From: Acidobacteriota bacterium
GTDB taxonomy: Bacteria > Acidobacteriota > Polarisedimenticolia > J045
Assembly (NCBI GenBank): GCA_027064265.1
Contig: JAMOQA010000496.1
Coordinates: forward strand, 1-7,496
Length of the DNA: 7,496 nucleotides
Direction of reading: 5' to 3'
In this document: in pieces, positions 6,606 through 7,496 of the stretch
Layout of the letters: each line of letters begins with the position of its first letter
How positions within the stretch are numbered: position 1 is the first letter of the stretch
Made by a program: the position numbers and the translations under genes
Notes under the pieces: generated by a model
Database searches by the model: none
Seen by the model: the letters and a program-made list of their open reading frames with translations, nothing else
What the model was told of the DNA's origin: nothing

Positions 6606-7277
6606 ATGGTCGTCGCACTCGTCATCGTCACCTTCGCGCTGTTCTTCCTCGTGGAAGCGATCATCTGGGTGCTGAACCGCAGCGCCGCCACCGAGAAGCA
6701 GGAAGCTCCCCAGCCGGTGCTCCGTCCCTTCGAGGACGTGCACCTTCCGCGGGGTCTCTTCGTCGCCGACAACCATGCCTGGGTGCGTCTCGCCGAGTCG
6801 GGCGAGTTCCGGGTCGGGGCGGACGAGTTCCTCGCCGAGGCCCTCGGCGGCGCCGACCGGGTCGAGCTCGTCGAGCCGGGGACCGAGGTCAGGAAGGGCG
6901 AGCCGATCGCGAAGATCTGGCGCCACGGCCGCGTGCTGGTCCTGCCGGCTCCCGTCGATGGCACCGTGATGCAGGTCAACACGCAGGTCGTCGAGCACCC
7001 CGAGGAGCTCGCCGAGGACCCGTACGGCAACGGCTGGCTCGCCGCGGTGCTGCCGGTCGAGCCGACGGAGGCCCTCAAGGAGCTGCGGCTGGGCGAGCGG
7101 GCCCGCCAGTGGCTCTCCCGGGAGATCCAGCGGTTCGTCGAGTTCCTCGCCCACCAGAGCTCGCCCCAGCTCGTCGGCGCGACGATCCCCGACGGCGCCC
7201 GCCCGGTGGTCGGCGCGGCCCTCGCCCTGGACGAGAACGGCTGGAAGGAGTTCCGCCGCGAGTTCGTCGAGCGCTGA
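6606..7277 (+). CDS. Membrane-anchored GcvH-like protein lacking the lipoyl lysine
   Basis: A 223-residue protein. Residues 2-23 form a membrane helix (signal-anchor type), followed by a short linker. A GcvH-like (glycine cleavage H / lipoyl-type beta barrel) domain spans about 44-150: NHAWV (56-60) matches the HEWV motif, and APVDGTVMQVN (115-125) and DPYGNGWL (138-145) match the APVSG-EV-VN and PY-GW motifs. Aligned without gaps to E. coli GcvH, the lipoylated lysine position is Gly108 (WRHGRVLVLP), so lipoylation is not expected. About 70 extra C-terminal residues contain a basic amphipathic stretch. The start at 6606 is chosen for GGAGGAAGG just upstream and the immediate membrane helix. 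The same frame is open further upstream, but ATG 6516 lies before the predicted +1 near 6520. No other glycine cleavage gene is nearby. A scaffolding or assembly role for the adjacent redox complex is inferred. Confidence 0.87.
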   Translation: MVVALVIVTFALFFLVEAIIWVLNRSAATEKQEAPQPVLRPFEDVHLPRGLFVADNHAWVRLAESGEFRVGADEFLAEALGGADRVELVEPGTEVRKGEPIAKIWRHGRVLVLPAPVDGTVMQVNTQVVEHPEELAEDPYGNGWLAAVLPVEPTEALKELRLGERARQWLSREIQRFVEFLAHQSSPQLVGATIPDGARPVVGAALALDENGWKEFRREFVER

Positions 7278-7324
7278 GCCCGACACCGTCGCGGGTCCCG
7301 GTTCTCCTCCGGCCCGCGCTTCCG

Positions 7325-7355
7325 GGGAGGCCCCCGCCGGGGCCTCCCCCTTTCG
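7325..7355 (+). terminator. Intrinsic terminator after the GcvH-like gene
   Basis: Perfect 11-bp arms GGGGAGGCCCC (7325-7335) and GGGGCCTCCCC (7340-7350) enclose a four-base loop. A short T-rich stretch (CTTTCGTT) follows. It lies 48 bases after the stop codon. Confidence 0.82.
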
Positions 7356-7399
7356 TTCCCCGGGCCGTCTTCCGGAAACCGCCGAGACGCGCAAGACGT

Positions 7400-7485
7400 G
7401 TAGGGGCGCCCGCATCCGGCGACGCATCCGTTCCCGGGCACCGTATCCGGCGCCCGCCGGCGGGCGGCCTTCCGGCCGCCCCTAC
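7400..7485. repeat. Inverted-repeat, palindrome-rich non-coding element (MITE/REP-like)
   Basis: GTAGGGGCG (7400-7408) and CGCCCCTAC (7477-7485) are exact 9-bp terminal inverted repeats. Between them are a perfect 16-bp palindrome (7451-7466), a hairpin with 8-bp arms and a TTCC loop (7462-7481), and repeated ATCCG units, including two copies of ATCCGGCG (from 7414 and 7445). No convincing coding frame is seen. Similar GTAGGGGCG-type ends occur in dispersed repeats of many GC-rich bacteria. Copy number in this genome cannot be judged from one window. Confidence 0.55.
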
Positions 7486-7496
7486 GAGACCCACGG

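Noticed and set aside
6606..7277. Genuine glycine cleavage H protein (gcvH)
   Set aside because: The lipoyl lysine position is glycine, a membrane helix is added, and no gcvT or gcvP is nearby.
1..7496. CRISPR arrays, tRNA or rRNA genes, transposase or phage genes
   Set aside because: No regularly spaced repeats, no cloverleaf or rRNA-like sequence, and no recombinase or phage motifs were seen on either strand.

Overview
The window is GC-rich, with strong GC bias at third codon positions, and it is packed with genes on the + strand. It looks like part of a bacterial respiratory gene cluster. The gene types are a haem-bearing sensor kinase, an NtrC-type sigma-54 activator, a multihaem cytochrome c, a four-cluster ferredoxin, an NrfD-type membrane protein and a GcvH-like protein. 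This mix is typical of anaerobic, cytochrome-rich bacteria such as Desulfuromonadota/Geobacter relatives and sulfate reducers. The exact taxon cannot be fixed from the sequence alone.

Positions 1-2876 hold a two-component system. First is a 5'-truncated membrane histidine kinase whose extracytoplasmic sensor domain carries a CXXCH and a CX4CH haem c motif. It is followed, with an ATGA overlap, by a complete sigma-54-dependent response regulator. Positions 2889-3494 encode an archaemetzincin-type zinc peptidase. Positions 3491-6332 encode a quinone-linked electron-transfer module: a pentahaem cytochrome c, a Tat-exported ferredoxin with four [4Fe-4S] motifs, an NrfD/HmcC-like polytopic membrane subunit and a 66-residue single-helix protein. 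These seven genes overlap or lie within 12 bases of each other, so they are almost certainly one operon. The module resembles the Hmc complexes of sulfate reducers and the cytochrome/FeS/NrfD clusters (Cbc type) of Geobacter.

The operon ends at an intrinsic terminator (6372-6415). Next comes a short regulatory region with a 17-bp palindrome, an AT-rich patch and a near-consensus sigma-54 promoter (6494-6509). This promoter drives a membrane-anchored GcvH-like protein (6606-7277) that appears to lack the lipoylated lysine. A very strong terminator (7325-7355) closes that unit. The right edge (7400-7485) is an inverted-repeat, palindrome-rich non-coding element that looks like a dispersed repeat.

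The working model is inference. The kinase would sense redox state or a ligand through haem in the periplasm and phosphorylate the regulator. The regulator would activate sigma-54 promoters, including the one at 6494, and so adjust the electron-transfer complex and its GcvH-like accessory. The role of the archaemetzincin and of the lysine-less GcvH-like protein is the unexplained part of the system.
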